Assembly (NCBI GenBank): GCA_021083345.1
Contig: JAJGRE010000001.1
Location: forward strand, 434,001-498,000
Source: Calditrichales bacterium MX18-03
GTDB lineage: Bacteria > Bacillota > Clostridia > Lutisporales > Lutisporaceae
Direction: 5' to 3'
DNA length: 64,000 bases
The translations under genes and the position numbers were made by a program. The notes beneath the pieces were generated by a model. That model made no database searches. It was not told where the DNA came from and saw nothing but the letters and a program-made list of their open reading frames with translations. This document shows positions 43,081 through 52,122 of this stretch, piece after piece (the first letter of the stretch is position 1; each line of letters starts with the position of its first letter).

Positions 43081-43956
43081 TTATTCGATGTTTTGAATTT
43101 GTTCCCTGATTTTTTCTATTTCTGTTTTGATGTTGATGACGTTATTGATAATACTCAGGTCGGTTATTTTTGAACCGATGGTATTAACTTCCCTGTTCAT
43201 TTCCTGAATGATAAAATCCAGTTTCTTTCCTACCGACCCCTTCAGGTTCAGAGCTTTTGCAAACTCCTGAATATGGCTCTCCAGCCGCACCAGCTCCTCA
43301 TCGATGGTAGATTTGTCCGCAAAGATGGCAACCTCTGTCAGGAGCCTGTTCTCATCAATAGGAATATCCTTGGTCATTTCTCGTATCCTATCATATAGCT
43401 TATTCCTGTATTCATCAACTATGCTGGAGGTTTTATCCTTTATATCGCCGACAACCTGCTTAACGCTTTCAAGCTTGCCTATCAAGTCGGTCTTCAGCCT
43501 TTCCCCTTCCCGCAGGCGCATTTCCACAAGGGAATTGAACGCCATGGCCAGAGCTTCCCTGAGGATCAGCCAGAGCTCATCCATATCCTGCTCCACTGTT
43601 TCCAATGACAGGATATCGGGAAAGCGGGTCAACAAGGACAGACTGATTTCATCCTTGATATCAAACTGTGTTTTCAATGTATTGAGTGAATCCACATAGG
43701 CCTGGACCAGGTTGGTGTCCAGCTTCACCTGTGCATTCCGGCCGAAAGTGCTGTAGTTGACATAGACATCGATTTTTCCCCTGCTGACCTTGTCGCTGAC
43801 GAACTCTCTGACCTTTTCCTCCAAGGCTGAAAGCATCCTGGGGATTCTTACCGATATATCGTTGTAACGGTGGTTTACCGATTTTACCTCTACGGAAAAG
43901 GTTGTGGTGCCCTGGCTGAACTCTCCCCTGCCAAAGCCGGTCATACTCTTGATCAA
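43081..43956 (-). CDS. yicC: YicC-family endoribonuclease
   Basis: The protein begins (M)[20 protein letters not shown], the canonical YicC N-terminus. I place the start at TTG 43956, 9 nt after GGAAGG, giving 291 residues; ATG codons at 43965/43962 are too close to that site. [14 protein letters not shown] and the C-terminal [19 protein letters not shown] are hallmarks of the family, which has been shown to be an RNase in E. coli. It heads the remA-gmk-rpoZ block and lies 17 bp after dapF. Confidence 0.92.
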   Translation of the reverse strand: MIKSMTGFGRGEFSQGTTTFSVEVKSVNHRYNDISVRIPRMLSALEEKVREFVSDKVSRGKIDVYVNYSTFGRNAQVKLDTNLVQAYVDSLNTLKTQFDIKDEISLSLLTRFPDILSLETVEQDMDELWLILREALAMAFNSLVEMRLREGERLKTDLIGKLESVKQVVGDIKDKTSSIVDEYRNKLYDRIREMTKDIPIDENRLLTEVAIFADKSTIDEELVRLESHIQEFAKALNLKGSVGKKLDFIIQEMNREVNTIGSKITDLSIINNVINIKTEIEKIREQIQNIE

Positions 43957-43973
43957 TTCCATCATCCTTCCAA

Positions 43974-44810
43974 TTATATATGTGAATAACTTCCTGAATA
44001 AACTTCTATAGCCGGACCTTCCATGAATACATATTTCCTGTCTTGCCAGTCAATCAGCAGATCTCCTCCACGCAAATGCGCCAGGGTCTTTTCCTTTAGG
44101 AGCCCGTTCAGCACGCCTGCCACCACACTGGCACATGTACCGGTGCCGCAGGCATAAGTATACCCTGCACCCCGTTCCCAGGTGCGCAGTTCAATTTCAT
44201 CCTCACGAATGCGTTTAACAAAATTGACATTGGTTTTTTTGGGGAAGAAACGCGAATTTTCGATTATCTGACCGATTTCTACAACATAGCTGTCTTCGAT
44301 GCAGTCTGTGAAAACAACCGTATGGGGCACCCCCATCAGCAGGCATGAAATGTTAAAGGTCTTGTCCTCTATGTGAATGGTTTCATTCATGATCAGTTCT
44401 TTCTCAATGGTACAAGGAATCTCCTGAAAATGAAAGTACGGAATACCCATGTTGACCCGGATGCGCTGGGCTATGCCGTTCTCAACCTGGATTTCGGATA
44501 TCATGAGACCGGCATCCGTTTCTACCGAGAGCTCGGTTTTCCTGATACCCAAGCGGTCGTATACGAATTTGCTGAAACACCGCAATCCATTGCCGCACAT
44601 TTCTGCGCGGCTGCTGTCCGAGTTGTAGATGACCATCTTTATATCGGCAGTCTTGCTGTTTTCCGCAAGAATGATGCCGTCCGCACCGATGCCGAACCGC
44701 CTGTGGCACATGGCTGCCGCTTTCTCAGAAGGGGCTGTGAAAACACCGCTTCTGTTATCAATCAATATAAAATCATTTCCCAGTCCGTGATACTTGTGAA
44801 AGCTTACCAT
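43974..44810 (-). CDS. dapF: Diaminopimelate epimerase
   Basis: Converts LL- to meso-diaminopimelate for peptidoglycan and lysine. The 278-residue protein begins MVSFHKYHGLGNDFILIDNR; the two catalytic cysteines lie in SRAEMCGNGLRCF near 70-82 and YACGTGTCASV near 218-228. ATG 44810 follows GGAGG at short spacing. It is the first gene of the dapF-yicC-remA-gmk-rpoZ-coaBC-priA series, facing away from rqcH. Confidence 0.97.
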   Translation of the reverse strand: MVSFHKYHGLGNDFILIDNRSGVFTAPSEKAAAMCHRRFGIGADGIILAENSKTADIKMVIYNSDSSRAEMCGNGLRCFSKFVYDRLGIRKTELSVETDAGLMISEIQVENGIAQRIRVNMGIPYFHFQEIPCTIEKELIMNETIHIEDKTFNISCLLMGVPHTVVFTDCIEDSYVVEIGQIIENSRFFPKKTNVNFVKRIREDEIELRTWERGAGYTYACGTGTCASVVAGVLNGLLKEKTLAHLRGGDLLIDWQDRKYVFMEGPAIEVYSGSYSHI

Positions 44811-45202
44811 ATTACCTCCTCTTTTCCGGTGTTCAGCACCGTTTAGCGCCTGTTTTCAGCGCATGTTTACTTTATTTTAGTATTATAACATATAACGTCG
44901 GAATTAAACATATATCTCCAGCTATTTTTTTGTTTTTTTTGATTTACTTGATATTTCTCCGATTTTCTCCAATATGCTAACGATAAGAGCTTCTAAGATT
45001 ATAGTATTGCGCTGGAGTCAAGAAGCTCTAATGGTTATGGGATAATGCTCACATTATCCACTTAGATAAGAGCCTCTACTCGGTGTCGTACCAATCTTAT
45101 GGAAAAATGTATAGGCTAGTGTTATACTGGAAAGGAATCGGACTATACTATAATAGTACCGCACCATACTGAAAAGAAGGACTGAATGTCGGAGGTGTTA
45201 TT
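44811..45202. other. 392-bp divergent region between dapF and rqcH
   Basis: No credible gene. It holds two consecutive hairpins (44986-45059) and, nearer rqcH, a TATAAT at 45149-45154 with a poor -35, a weak promoter candidate for rqcH. A small CGGTG..CACCG hairpin lies just upstream of dapF (about 44826-44840). Confidence 0.5.
44986..45059. repeat. Two adjacent hairpins upstream of rqcH (relative of the GGATAA repeat)
   Basis: AGAGCTTCT (44986-44994) and AGAAGCTCT (45021-45029) are perfect 9-bp arms around 26 nt. GGATAATG (45040-45047) and CATTATCC (45052-45059) form a perfect 8-bp hairpin with a 4-nt loop. The left part resembles the repeat at 20046. Confidence 0.6.
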
Positions 45203-46969
45203 ATGCCCTATGATGGCTCAGTGGTATACGCCATCGTCCATGAACTGAACCGGACCATCCTGAACGGAAAGATCGACAAAATCTACCAGCCTGAAAAGGA
45301 TGAACTGATCATAAATATCCGCAGCTACCGTGATAATTACAAACTGCTTTTGAGTGCCAGCCCGGCATACCCCCGGGTGCACCTGACGGAGGAGAGCAAA
45401 TCCAACCCCGCTGTCCCGCCTACCTTTTGTATGCTTTTGAGAAAGCATCTGACTGGCGGGCGCATCATCGCCATCAGCCAGCCGCAGTTTGAGCGGATCA
45501 TCGAGATCGATGTGGAGTGCTTTGACGAGCTGGGGTACAGCAACATCAAGACACTGACGGCAGAGATCATGGGCCGCCACAGCAATATCATTTTCCTGGA
45601 TAAAAGCTCGGATAAGATCATCGACAGCGTGAAGCGGGTCAATTTCGAAGTCAGCAGTGTCAGAGAGGTGCTTCCTGGCAGAAGCTACATCTACCCACCG
45701 TCAGGGGGCAGGCTGAACCCGCTCGCCGTAGATCATCCGGAGTTTTTGAGCCTGCTGGACCGCATTGCCGGTGCCATGAAGGCTGAAAAATTCCTGATCG
45801 GCAGCTTCAACGGCATCAGCCCCGCCGTGGCCAGGGAGATTTGCGGCAATGCCGGGCTGGGACTGGATGCCAACCTGTCGGAAAGCAGCAGCCAGGAACG
45901 GCAGGCGCTGTGGGATGCTTTCCGCCAGCAGATGAGCCTGCTGGAGGAAAAGAACTTCGCTCCCCGGCTTTTCCTGCAGGAGGACAGAGTCCACGACTTT
46001 TTCTGCACGGATTTGTCCCTTTACAACGGCATGGAAAAGCGCGGCTATGACAGCATGAGCAGGACGGTGGAACAGTTTTTCTTCGAAAAGGACCAAAAGG
46101 ACCGGATCAAGCAAAAATCCGGCGATGTCTACCGGTTGATTACAGCACGTCTGGATAGATGCTATAAAAAGCTTGAAGTCTTTGATTCCGAGCTGACCGA
46201 AGCACGTGCTGCGGAAAAATACAAGATCTACGGCGACCTGATCATGTCCAACCTGTACCAGCTCCAGAAAGGGCAGGATAAAGCCGTCCTGTCCAACTAC
46301 TATTCCCCGGAAGGCGCACTGCTGGAGATCCCGCTGGATGTGCAGCTATCTCCTTCCGCCAATGCCCAGCGCTATTACAGGTATTACAACAAAAGCAAAA
46401 ACGCACTTACCGTCATACAGGAACAGATTCAGGAGAACAGGCAGGAAATCTATTACTTGGAGTCTTTGCTGGATAATGTTGAGAAATGCACCGAAGGGAT
46501 TGAGATTGAGGAGATCCGGAATGAGCTCATTGAGCAGGGCTATATCAAAGCAAGGCGGCTGGTAAAGAACAAGCAGCAAAAGCCCTCCAAGCCGATGCAT
46601 TTTCTCTCCTCAGGAGGCATGGACATCTATGTGGGCAAGAACAATGTGCAGAATGATTATCTGACTATCAAGCTGGCATCCCCCACCGACCTTTGGTTCC
46701 ACACCAAGGACCTGGCCGGTTCTCATGTCATCGTCAAGTCAAACGGCCAGAAGGTGGATGACAGGACGTTGGAGGAAGCAGCACTGCTGGCTGCCTATTA
46801 CAGCAAGGGGAAAATGTCCTCTAAGGTGCCGGTGGACTACACGCTCCGGAAAAATGTGAAAAAGCCTGCCGGTTCCAAGCCGGGCATGGTCATATACGAG
46901 AACTTCAAAACGGTTTATATGACGCCGGATGAAAAGCAGATCAAGGCGTTAAAGCAAATGGACCAATAA
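45203..46969 (+). CDS. rqcH: Ribosome quality control protein RqcH (Rqc2/NFACT family)
   Basis: Binds stalled 50S-peptidyl-tRNA complexes and directs addition of C-terminal Ala tails. The 588-residue protein begins MPYDGSVVYAIVHELNRTIL (NFACT-N); a HhH region and coiled coil (about 290-430) follow, and the NFACT-R domain near 475-560 contains DIYVGKNNVQNDYL and DLWFHTKDLAGSHVIVKS. ATG 45203 follows GGAGG. It was formerly annotated as a fibronectin-binding protein. It is a single-gene plus-strand unit closed by a strong terminator. Confidence 0.95.
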   Translation: MPYDGSVVYAIVHELNRTILNGKIDKIYQPEKDELIINIRSYRDNYKLLLSASPAYPRVHLTEESKSNPAVPPTFCMLLRKHLTGGRIIAISQPQFERIIEIDVECFDELGYSNIKTLTAEIMGRHSNIIFLDKSSDKIIDSVKRVNFEVSSVREVLPGRSYIYPPSGGRLNPLAVDHPEFLSLLDRIAGAMKAEKFLIGSFNGISPAVAREICGNAGLGLDANLSESSSQERQALWDAFRQQMSLLEEKNFAPRLFLQEDRVHDFFCTDLSLYNGMEKRGYDSMSRTVEQFFFEKDQKDRIKQKSGDVYRLITARLDRCYKKLEVFDSELTEARAAEKYKIYGDLIMSNLYQLQKGQDKAVLSNYYSPEGALLEIPLDVQLSPSANAQRYYRYYNKSKNALTVIQEQIQENRQEIYYLESLLDNVEKCTEGIEIEEIRNELIEQGYIKARRLVKNKQQKPSKPMHFLSSGGMDIYVGKNNVQNDYLTIKLASPTDLWFHTKDLAGSHVIVKSNGQKVDDRTLEEAALLAAYYSKGKMSSKVPVDYTLRKNVKKPAGSKPGMVIYENFKTVYMTPDEKQIKALKQMDQ

Positions 46970-46973
46970 CGAT

Positions 46974-47010
46974 AAAGGGTTGCCGGCTATAAAGATCGGC
47001 AACCCTTTAT
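46974..47010. terminator. Bidirectional terminator between rqcH and the membrane protein gene
   Basis: AAAGGGTTGCCG (46974-46985) and CGGCAACCCTTT (46997-47008) form a perfect 12-bp stem. TATTAT follows on the plus strand and ATCG on the minus strand, so it is stronger for rqcH. Confidence 0.8.
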
Positions 47011-47024
47011 TATAAAAGTATCAA

Positions 47025-47696
47025 CTAAATAAACATCTTTCTGTGTTTGATGGCAGAGACCAGTAAAACGATGGAGCTGCCGAACATGACGGCGCTCATC
47101 ATAATGCAGGCGACGGCCAGATTTCTGGTAAACTCCAATGAAAAGTGGTACTGCTGTGCCAGACCGCTGACGAATACATCGAAATTGCCAAGTGTCAGGT
47201 AGGCATTGCGGAGCCAGATGATGGATACCAGAAGGCCCATCGGCACAACGGAAACCCCCATCATCAGTCCATTCATCATCCTCTTCTTGATTCCCCGCAG
47301 ACCCATAAAGATGGGAATGACAAAAATCAAGGGTAATATAAATGAAAAATATTGTGGTGCCAATACAAAAAATAAGACACAGGTCAACAGGAAGGACTTC
47401 ATGATGAGATTCAGAGGAGCCATATTGTCCCTGAAATCATATTGTGCAGCGCCGCAGTACCGTAAAAAGAAATCCAGCTTCTTTGTATTCTTGATATTGG
47501 ACTCTTTCTGCAGCTCCTTGCCTCTGTTGATCAAGCTGTTATAAATGTCTATATGCTTCTCCGGTATCTCCAGGGCAGCGTATTCACTGAGCAGTTCTTC
47601 GATGCGCCTGTCATACTTGTCCTTGGCCTTCCCAGCATAGATCTTATCGACTTTCTTTTTGATATCCTCCAAGACCACCGTTAAGCCCTTTTCCAT
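47025..47696 (-). CDS. Membrane protein of unknown function
   Basis: The 223-residue product begins MEKGLTVVLEDIKKKVDKIY. About 100 soluble, charged N-terminal residues are followed by four hydrophobic segments (about 98-112, 115-130, 145-165 and 195-215). I recognise no family. I choose ATG 47696 with GGAGG 5 nt upstream; a GTG at 47720 lies within the terminator stem. The gene follows the symporter-metS pair, but its ribosome site directly abuts the T-tract of their terminator. Confidence 0.7.
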   Translation of the reverse strand: MEKGLTVVLEDIKKKVDKIYAGKAKDKYDRRIEELLSEYAALEIPEKHIDIYNSLINRGKELQKESNIKNTKKLDFFLRYCGAAQYDFRDNMAPLNLIMKSFLLTCVLFFVLAPQYFSFILPLIFVIPIFMGLRGIKKRMMNGLMMGVSVVPMGLLVSIIWLRNAYLTLGNFDVFVSGLAQQYHFSLEFTRNLAVACIMMSAVMFGSSIVLLVSAIKHRKMFI

Positions 47697-47709
47697 ATAT
47701 ACCTCCAAA

Positions 47710-47736
47710 AAAACCCCCACTTGTGGTGGGGGTTTT
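47710..47736 (-). terminator. Terminator of the symporter-metS unit, abutting the next ribosome site
   Basis: AAAACCCCCAC (47710-47720) and GTGGGGGTTTT (47726-47736) form a perfect 11-bp stem. On the minus strand TTTTTTT follows, then GGAGG of the next gene at once. Confidence 0.85.
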
Positions 47737-47739
47737 GGT

Positions 47740-47841
47740 TTATTGTTTGCTATGCTTTACCAACGAATTGAGGGTTATAATGCAGGCACCAATTATAACG
47801 CCCCAGGCTATTACCATGAATCCTAATGCTCCACTAGACAT
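47740..47841 (-). CDS. MetS-like small subunit of NSS transporter
   Basis: A 33-residue frame from ATG 47841 with AGGAGG 8 nt upstream: MSSGALGFMVIAWGVIIGAC, then IITLNSLVKHSKQ. One hydrophobic helix followed by a short basic tail, immediately downstream (12 bp) of an NSS-family symporter, is the pattern of MetS, the small partner of the Corynebacterium MetP methionine/alanine importer. Its role here as an accessory subunit is inferred from position and shape. Confidence 0.8.
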   Translation of the reverse strand: MSSGALGFMVIAWGVIIGACIITLNSLVKHSKQ

Positions 47842-47853
47842 TATATTCCCTCC

Positions 47854-49434
47854 TTATTTTCTTATTGATACTTGACCGCTTTCCAGCTCAACCTGGTACT
47901 TGTCTTTGATGGTCTTGTAAGCCTGGAAGAAGCCGATAACGAGTACTGCCAACACAACAAATCTTCCGGCCTGAACCCACGGAACCAGCACCGGTGTGCC
48001 AGCCACAAAATCCGGTACCATTTTGAAGTATCCGGCTTTCAAATAGTCCCTTGTGGACATCACAAGCAATACGATGATGGAAACAGGTGTCAGGAACTGA
48101 ATGAACAGCTTGAAAAACCAATCCGGAACCTTCCAGTAGCTTCCATTGTTCATTTCATCCTTCGCCTTGTTGCCCATCAGCCAACCTGCAACGATAACTT
48201 CGATTGCACCCAGTACAACCAGGAGGTATACACCGACCCAGTTATCCACTTCTGTGAGGTATGCAAGGTCTGCAGTCTTTGTGAGGATCGGCTCAAGGCA
48301 TACCGGCAGACCAACCAGTATATATAACAGGAATACTGCCAGGGACGCCTTTTTCTTGCTGAAACCGAAGCTTTCCTCAAGCAATGAAACAACGTAGTTG
48401 TACATTGCTACTGCTGAAGTGATACCTGCAAATGCAAGGAGCAGGAACCAGAATGCTCCGAAAATCGGTCCGCCTGCCATTGCTCTGAAGATGTTCGGCA
48501 GGGAGATGAAGGAGAAGCCTACACCGGCGCCCAATCCGGCTTCACCAAGGAAGGTGTAAGCGATCGGAATAGCAATGGTACCACCCAGTACAACTTCTGC
48601 CAATTCGTTAAGTGCTACAGTGGCAAGACCGGAAAGTACGATATCATCGTCGGGCTTCAGATAAGAAGCGTAGTTACAGATTATACCCATACCAAGGGAT
48701 AGTGTGAAGAATATCTGCCCTGCTGCTGCCAAAGCTGCTGTCCAGTTCAGCGCATCCCATCTGGGGGACCAGATATAATTCAAGCCAGCGATAGGCGACC
48801 AGTCCGGATTTACCGGTGAACCCAGTGTCAATGTTCTGATGATAAGGATGACACCAAATACATAAATAGTAGGCATCATGAACTTTGCCATGGTTTCAAT
48901 ACCTCTCTGGATACCGCCTGATACTGCAAGACCCAGTATGACAAGGGCTATAAGCCAGAAAGTGAATACCAGTCCAGGTGACTGAATGTAGTTGACAAAA
49001 ACTTCACCTGTGCTCTTGGCAGCATCCATATATCCGCCGGTCAATGACAGGTATGCATACCCGATTGTCCAACCGATAATATGGTTGTAATAGCTGTTAA
49101 CCAGTACGGTTACACCAAGTGCGATCGCACCTGCCAAACCGCCGATGATTGCTGCCGCCTTAGGGCTGACACCTTCTCTTGCCTGAAGGTAGACCATGGG
49201 ACCAAGGCTGCCGTGACCGTATTTCCCACCGAATCTTCCAAGGTTCCACTCGACGAACATCAACGGGATACCCATAAGGATAAGTGCACCGAAGTAAGGA
49301 ATCATGAATGCGCCGCCGCCATTCTTAGCAGCCTGATAAGGGTATCTCCAGAAGTTGCCCAAACCGACAGCATTACCGGCCATTGCGAGGATCAGGCCCA
49401 GTTTACTGCCCCAGTTTTCTCTTTTTTCCGTCAT
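47854..49434 (-). CDS. Sodium-dependent transporter, NSS (SNF) family
   Basis: Polytopic Na+/amino-acid symporter of 526 residues. The N-terminal helix 1 carries the family signature NAVGLGNFWRYPYQAAKNGG near 21-40, with the Na+ and substrate site residues. About 12 membrane helices follow. Residues after helix 12 are short. The small MetS-like gene next to it suggests uptake of methionine, alanine or another hydrophobic amino acid, but the substrate cannot be read from the sequence. ATG 49434 follows AAGGAGG. It stands behind a 390-bp AT-rich upstream region. Confidence 0.93.
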   Translation of the reverse strand: MTEKRENWGSKLGLILAMAGNAVGLGNFWRYPYQAAKNGGGAFMIPYFGALILMGIPLMFVEWNLGRFGGKYGHGSLGPMVYLQAREGVSPKAAAIIGGLAGAIALGVTVLVNSYYNHIIGWTIGYAYLSLTGGYMDAAKSTGEVFVNYIQSPGLVFTFWLIALVILGLAVSGGIQRGIETMAKFMMPTIYVFGVILIIRTLTLGSPVNPDWSPIAGLNYIWSPRWDALNWTAALAAAGQIFFTLSLGMGIICNYASYLKPDDDIVLSGLATVALNELAEVVLGGTIAIPIAYTFLGEAGLGAGVGFSFISLPNIFRAMAGGPIFGAFWFLLLAFAGITSAVAMYNYVVSLLEESFGFSKKKASLAVFLLYILVGLPVCLEPILTKTADLAYLTEVDNWVGVYLLVVLGAIEVIVAGWLMGNKAKDEMNNGSYWKVPDWFFKLFIQFLTPVSIIVLLVMSTRDYLKAGYFKMVPDFVAGTPVLVPWVQAGRFVVLAVLVIGFFQAYKTIKDKYQVELESGQVSIRK

Positions 49435-49777
49435 TAGTGTAATTACCTCCTTTTTATGTATTTATATTAATAATAATCATTTTTTTCAAATAATTCAATA
49501 AGTATTATTAAAAAAATGATATAGTATGCCAACAATTTTTTTAAGCGCGCGCTTGGCACCAATACAGTATAACATTTACATAATGTGAAATTAAGTCAAA
49601 ATCATGTAACCTTTACAATTTATAAATATTACAATTAATTTATAAATTGATAGCATTCTAATCAGATAATCGTCAAATATCCTCTAAATAATTGAAATTT
49701 CTACATTTTCCGACAAACATGCATCTTGCTTATTTAATAGGATGTCCAAATAGGTTATGCCTTAGTCAAAAAAAAGA
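49435..49777. other. AT-rich gene-free region upstream of the NSS symporter
   Basis: About 340 bp, no credible gene or riboswitch. It contains the perfect 12-bp palindrome AAGCGCGCGCTT (49543-49554), the only GC-rich patch, directly joined to TTGGCACCAA. The palindrome could be an operator for the symporter. No convincing -35/-10 pair was found. Confidence 0.55.
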
Positions 49778-49805
49778 AAAAAGTATCACAAAAGCAATAC
49801 TTTTT
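49778..49805 (-). terminator. Terminator of the pyr operon
   Basis: AAAAAGTAT (49778-49786) and ATACTTTTT (49797-49805) form a 9-bp stem; on the minus strand a T-rich run (CTTTTTTTTGAC) follows. It begins 20 bp after the pyrE stop. Confidence 0.75.
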
Positions 49806-49825
49806 CTTGCACTTCCGGTTCTATC

Positions 49826-50404
49826 CTATTTTGCACCTCTGCTGCCGGGCTTGTAGGGTGCCGACCCTGCTTTGCACATCGGACAATCGTCAGGCTCATA
49901 GGTGTCGATGTCCACTTTTACGACGCTCTTGTAAGGCACGTCAAAAAGCACCTTTCCACCGCTCCTGTCTACCACGCTGCCCACACCCACAACCTGACCT
50001 CCGGCTGCTCTGACCACCTCGATAACCTCTTTCACAGAGCCCCCGGTGGTGATGACATCCTCCACCACCAGCACCTTGGAGCCTTCTGCAATGTCAAAGC
50101 CCCGGCGCAGCGTCATGGCACCGTTTTCCCTCTCGGCGAATATAGCCTTGACATCCAGCTGCTTTGCAACCTCATAGGCCAGAATAATCCCACCGATGGC
50201 AGGGCCGATGACGATATCCACGTCGTAGCTGTCATATTTTTCTGCCAGGTCCTTCGATATTTCCTCACTGCACTCCGGGTACTGGAAGATCTTTGCACAC
50301 TGCATATACTTGTTGCTATGCTTGCCGGATGTCAGCAGAAAATGACCGTTCTGCAGCACGCCAGTCTTTTCGAGTATTTCATTGATCCGTTGAATGGTTA
50401 ACAT
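49826..50404 (-). CDS. pyrE: Orotate phosphoribosyltransferase
   Basis: Forms orotidine 5'-phosphate from orotate and PRPP. The 192-residue protein has the PRPP-binding motif [17 protein letters not shown] near 118-134 and FAEREN near 90. A C-terminal CPMC pair (DDCPMCKAG) is present, as in other clostridial PyrE proteins. It is the last gene of the pyr operon, 26 bp after pyrD, followed by a terminator. Confidence 0.96.
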   Translation of the reverse strand: MLTIQRINEILEKTGVLQNGHFLLTSGKHSNKYMQCAKIFQYPECSEEISKDLAEKYDSYDVDIVIGPAIGGIILAYEVAKQLDVKAIFAERENGAMTLRRGFDIAEGSKVLVVEDVITTGGSVKEVIEVVRAAGGQVVGVGSVVDRSGGKVLFDVPYKSVVKVDIDTYEPDDCPMCKAGSAPYKPGSRGAK

Positions 50405-50430
50405 TTTGCTTTCCTCCTTCTCTGTGTTGA

Positions 50431-51336
50431 CTATATCATTACCTTACCTTTTATATCACCGATAGCGCCGATTTCATTGGCCTCCAGATAAGCTTTCAGC
50501 CCTCCTGCGATTTCAACCGGAGCAAAAGGATTCCCAAAGTTCGCTGTACCCACGGATACGGCATCTGCTCCTGCCAGTATGAATTCCACGGCATCCTCCC
50601 AGGTGGTTATTCCACCCATGCCGATAATGGGGATCTTCACAGCCTGTGCAACCTGCCATACCATCCGGACAGCCACGGGCTTGACAGCCGGTCCGGATAA
50701 GCCGCCCACGATATTGGACAGGATGGGCCTTCTGGTCCGGATATCGATGGCCATACCCAGCAGGGTATTGATCAGCGACAAGGCATCTGCACCCCCTTCT
50801 TCTGCACTTAAAGCGATCTCTCTGATGTCCGTTACATTGGGTGAGAGCTTGACGATCAAAGGCACCTTGCAGCATGCTTTGACTCTCTGCGTTATCCGGT
50901 AGACCGATTCCGGCCTGGTGCCGAAAGCGACACCACCCTCCTTGACATTGGGGCAGGAGATGTTCAATTCAATACCGTCCACTGAAGCACCCAGCTTTTC
51001 TGTCATGGCACAATATTCTTCCTCGGTATTTCCAGCAATATTGGCTATGACGGCCACATCATGCTTCCGCAAAAAGGGCAGCTCGTTTTCCAGAAAGTAT
51101 TCCACGCCTGGGTTCTGAAGCCCTACGCTGTTCAATATGCCCGCCGGGGTCTCCGCTATCCTGGGGGGCTTGTTGCCCTCCCTGGGTTTCAAGGTCAGCC
51201 CTTTTACCACGATTCCGCCCAGCAGACTCAGGTCAAAATATTCTCCATACTCTCTTCCAAAGCCATAAGTGCCGGAAGCGGTCATCACCGGGTTTTTCAT
51301 TCTGATTCCCGCAATATCTACTGCCATGTTACTCAT
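50431..51336 (-). CDS. pyrD: Dihydroorotate dehydrogenase B, catalytic subunit
   Basis: FMN enzyme oxidising dihydroorotate to orotate; the class 1B form works with PyrK and uses NAD+. The 301-residue protein carries the catalytic Cys in [14 protein letters not shown] near 131 and FMN-binding [10 protein letters not shown] and [14 protein letters not shown] 51336 follows GGAGG at 9 nt and lies within the end of pyrK (8-nt overlap), matching the 1:1 complex of the two proteins. Confidence 0.97.
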   Translation of the reverse strand: MSNMAVDIAGIRMKNPVMTASGTYGFGREYGEYFDLSLLGGIVVKGLTLKPREGNKPPRIAETPAGILNSVGLQNPGVEYFLENELPFLRKHDVAVIANIAGNTEEEYCAMTEKLGASVDGIELNISCPNVKEGGVAFGTRPESVYRITQRVKACCKVPLIVKLSPNVTDIREIALSAEEGGADALSLINTLLGMAIDIRTRRPILSNIVGGLSGPAVKPVAVRMVWQVAQAVKIPIIGMGGITTWEDAVEFILAGADAVSVGTANFGNPFAPVEIAGGLKAYLEANEIGAIGDIKGKVMI

Positions 51337-52087
51337 CCAGCATTACCTCCTCTGCGTCAAAAACCGGTCCGTCCTTGCAGGCCTTGCTGTAATGCAGGCT
51401 ACCATCCGCTGCCTGGGTTTTGCAGGCGCATACCAGGCAAGCACCCACACCGCAGCCCATCCTCTCCTCTACTGAGATGTAGCATTTGACACCGTCTCGC
51501 TTGCACATCTCTTTTACCCTACGCATCATAGGCTTGGGACCACAAGTGTAAACAGCATCATATTGCTTCAGGCTGTCAAACAGCGCCGTCACAAAGCCTT
51601 TTGCGCCGGTGGTGCCGTCGTCGGAGGCAAGCTGTACCTGACTGCAGCAGGCATTGAACTCCTCAACCTTATAGCCCTGGCTCCTGAAGCCCAGATAGGC
51701 GTCACAGCTTCTCAACCTGGACGCAAGCTCCAGGAGCGGTGCATTTCCGATACCGCCGCCGATGACCGCGCACTTTCCTTCTATTACCGGAAAGCCCTTG
51801 CCCAAAGGCCCCATCACGTCCAGTACTTCACCAGGTCCATACTCTGTCAAGACTTTCGTGCCTCTTCCCACAACCTGATAAACCAGGGATATCACGCCCT
51901 GTCCGGCATCTGCCTTGCAGATGCTTATGGGCCTCCGCAGCAGCGGATCCAACCCTTTGCCTATCTTGACATGCACAAACTGCCCCGGCTCAGCAGCCTC
52001 TGCGATCTGAGCACTGACGAAGCAAAGCTCATAGATCCCCTGCGCAATTTCCTTATTCGATATGATTTCACAATCCTTATATACCAT
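51329..52087 (-). CDS. pyrK: Dihydroorotate dehydrogenase B, electron transfer subunit
   Basis: Transfers electrons from PyrD to NAD+ through FAD and a [2Fe-2S] cluster. The 252-residue protein has FAD-binding RRPISICKAD near 52, the nucleotide-binding GGGIGNAPLLELA near 110 and four cluster cysteines in GCGVGACLVCACK plus KAC near 215-240. I choose ATG 52087 (spacing 9 from GGAG); ATG 52114 lacks a ribosome site. Overlaps pyrD. Confidence 0.95.
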   Translation of the reverse strand: MVYKDCEIISNKEIAQGIYELCFVSAQIAEAAEPGQFVHVKIGKGLDPLLRRPISICKADAGQGVISLVYQVVGRGTKVLTEYGPGEVLDVMGPLGKGFPVIEGKCAVIGGGIGNAPLLELASRLRSCDAYLGFRSQGYKVEEFNACCSQVQLASDDGTTGAKGFVTALFDSLKQYDAVYTCGPKPMMRRVKEMCKRDGVKCYISVEERMGCGVGACLVCACKTQAADGSLHYSKACKDGPVFDAEEVMLDE

Positions 52088-52122
52088 TCCCTCACGCTCC
52101 TGCAGAATGTTCATCCTGATTC

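Noticed and set aside
49435-49777. Riboswitch or T-box upstream of the amino-acid symporter
   Set aside because: No conserved T-box, SAM, lysine or glycine riboswitch sequence; the region is AT-rich with a single palindrome.
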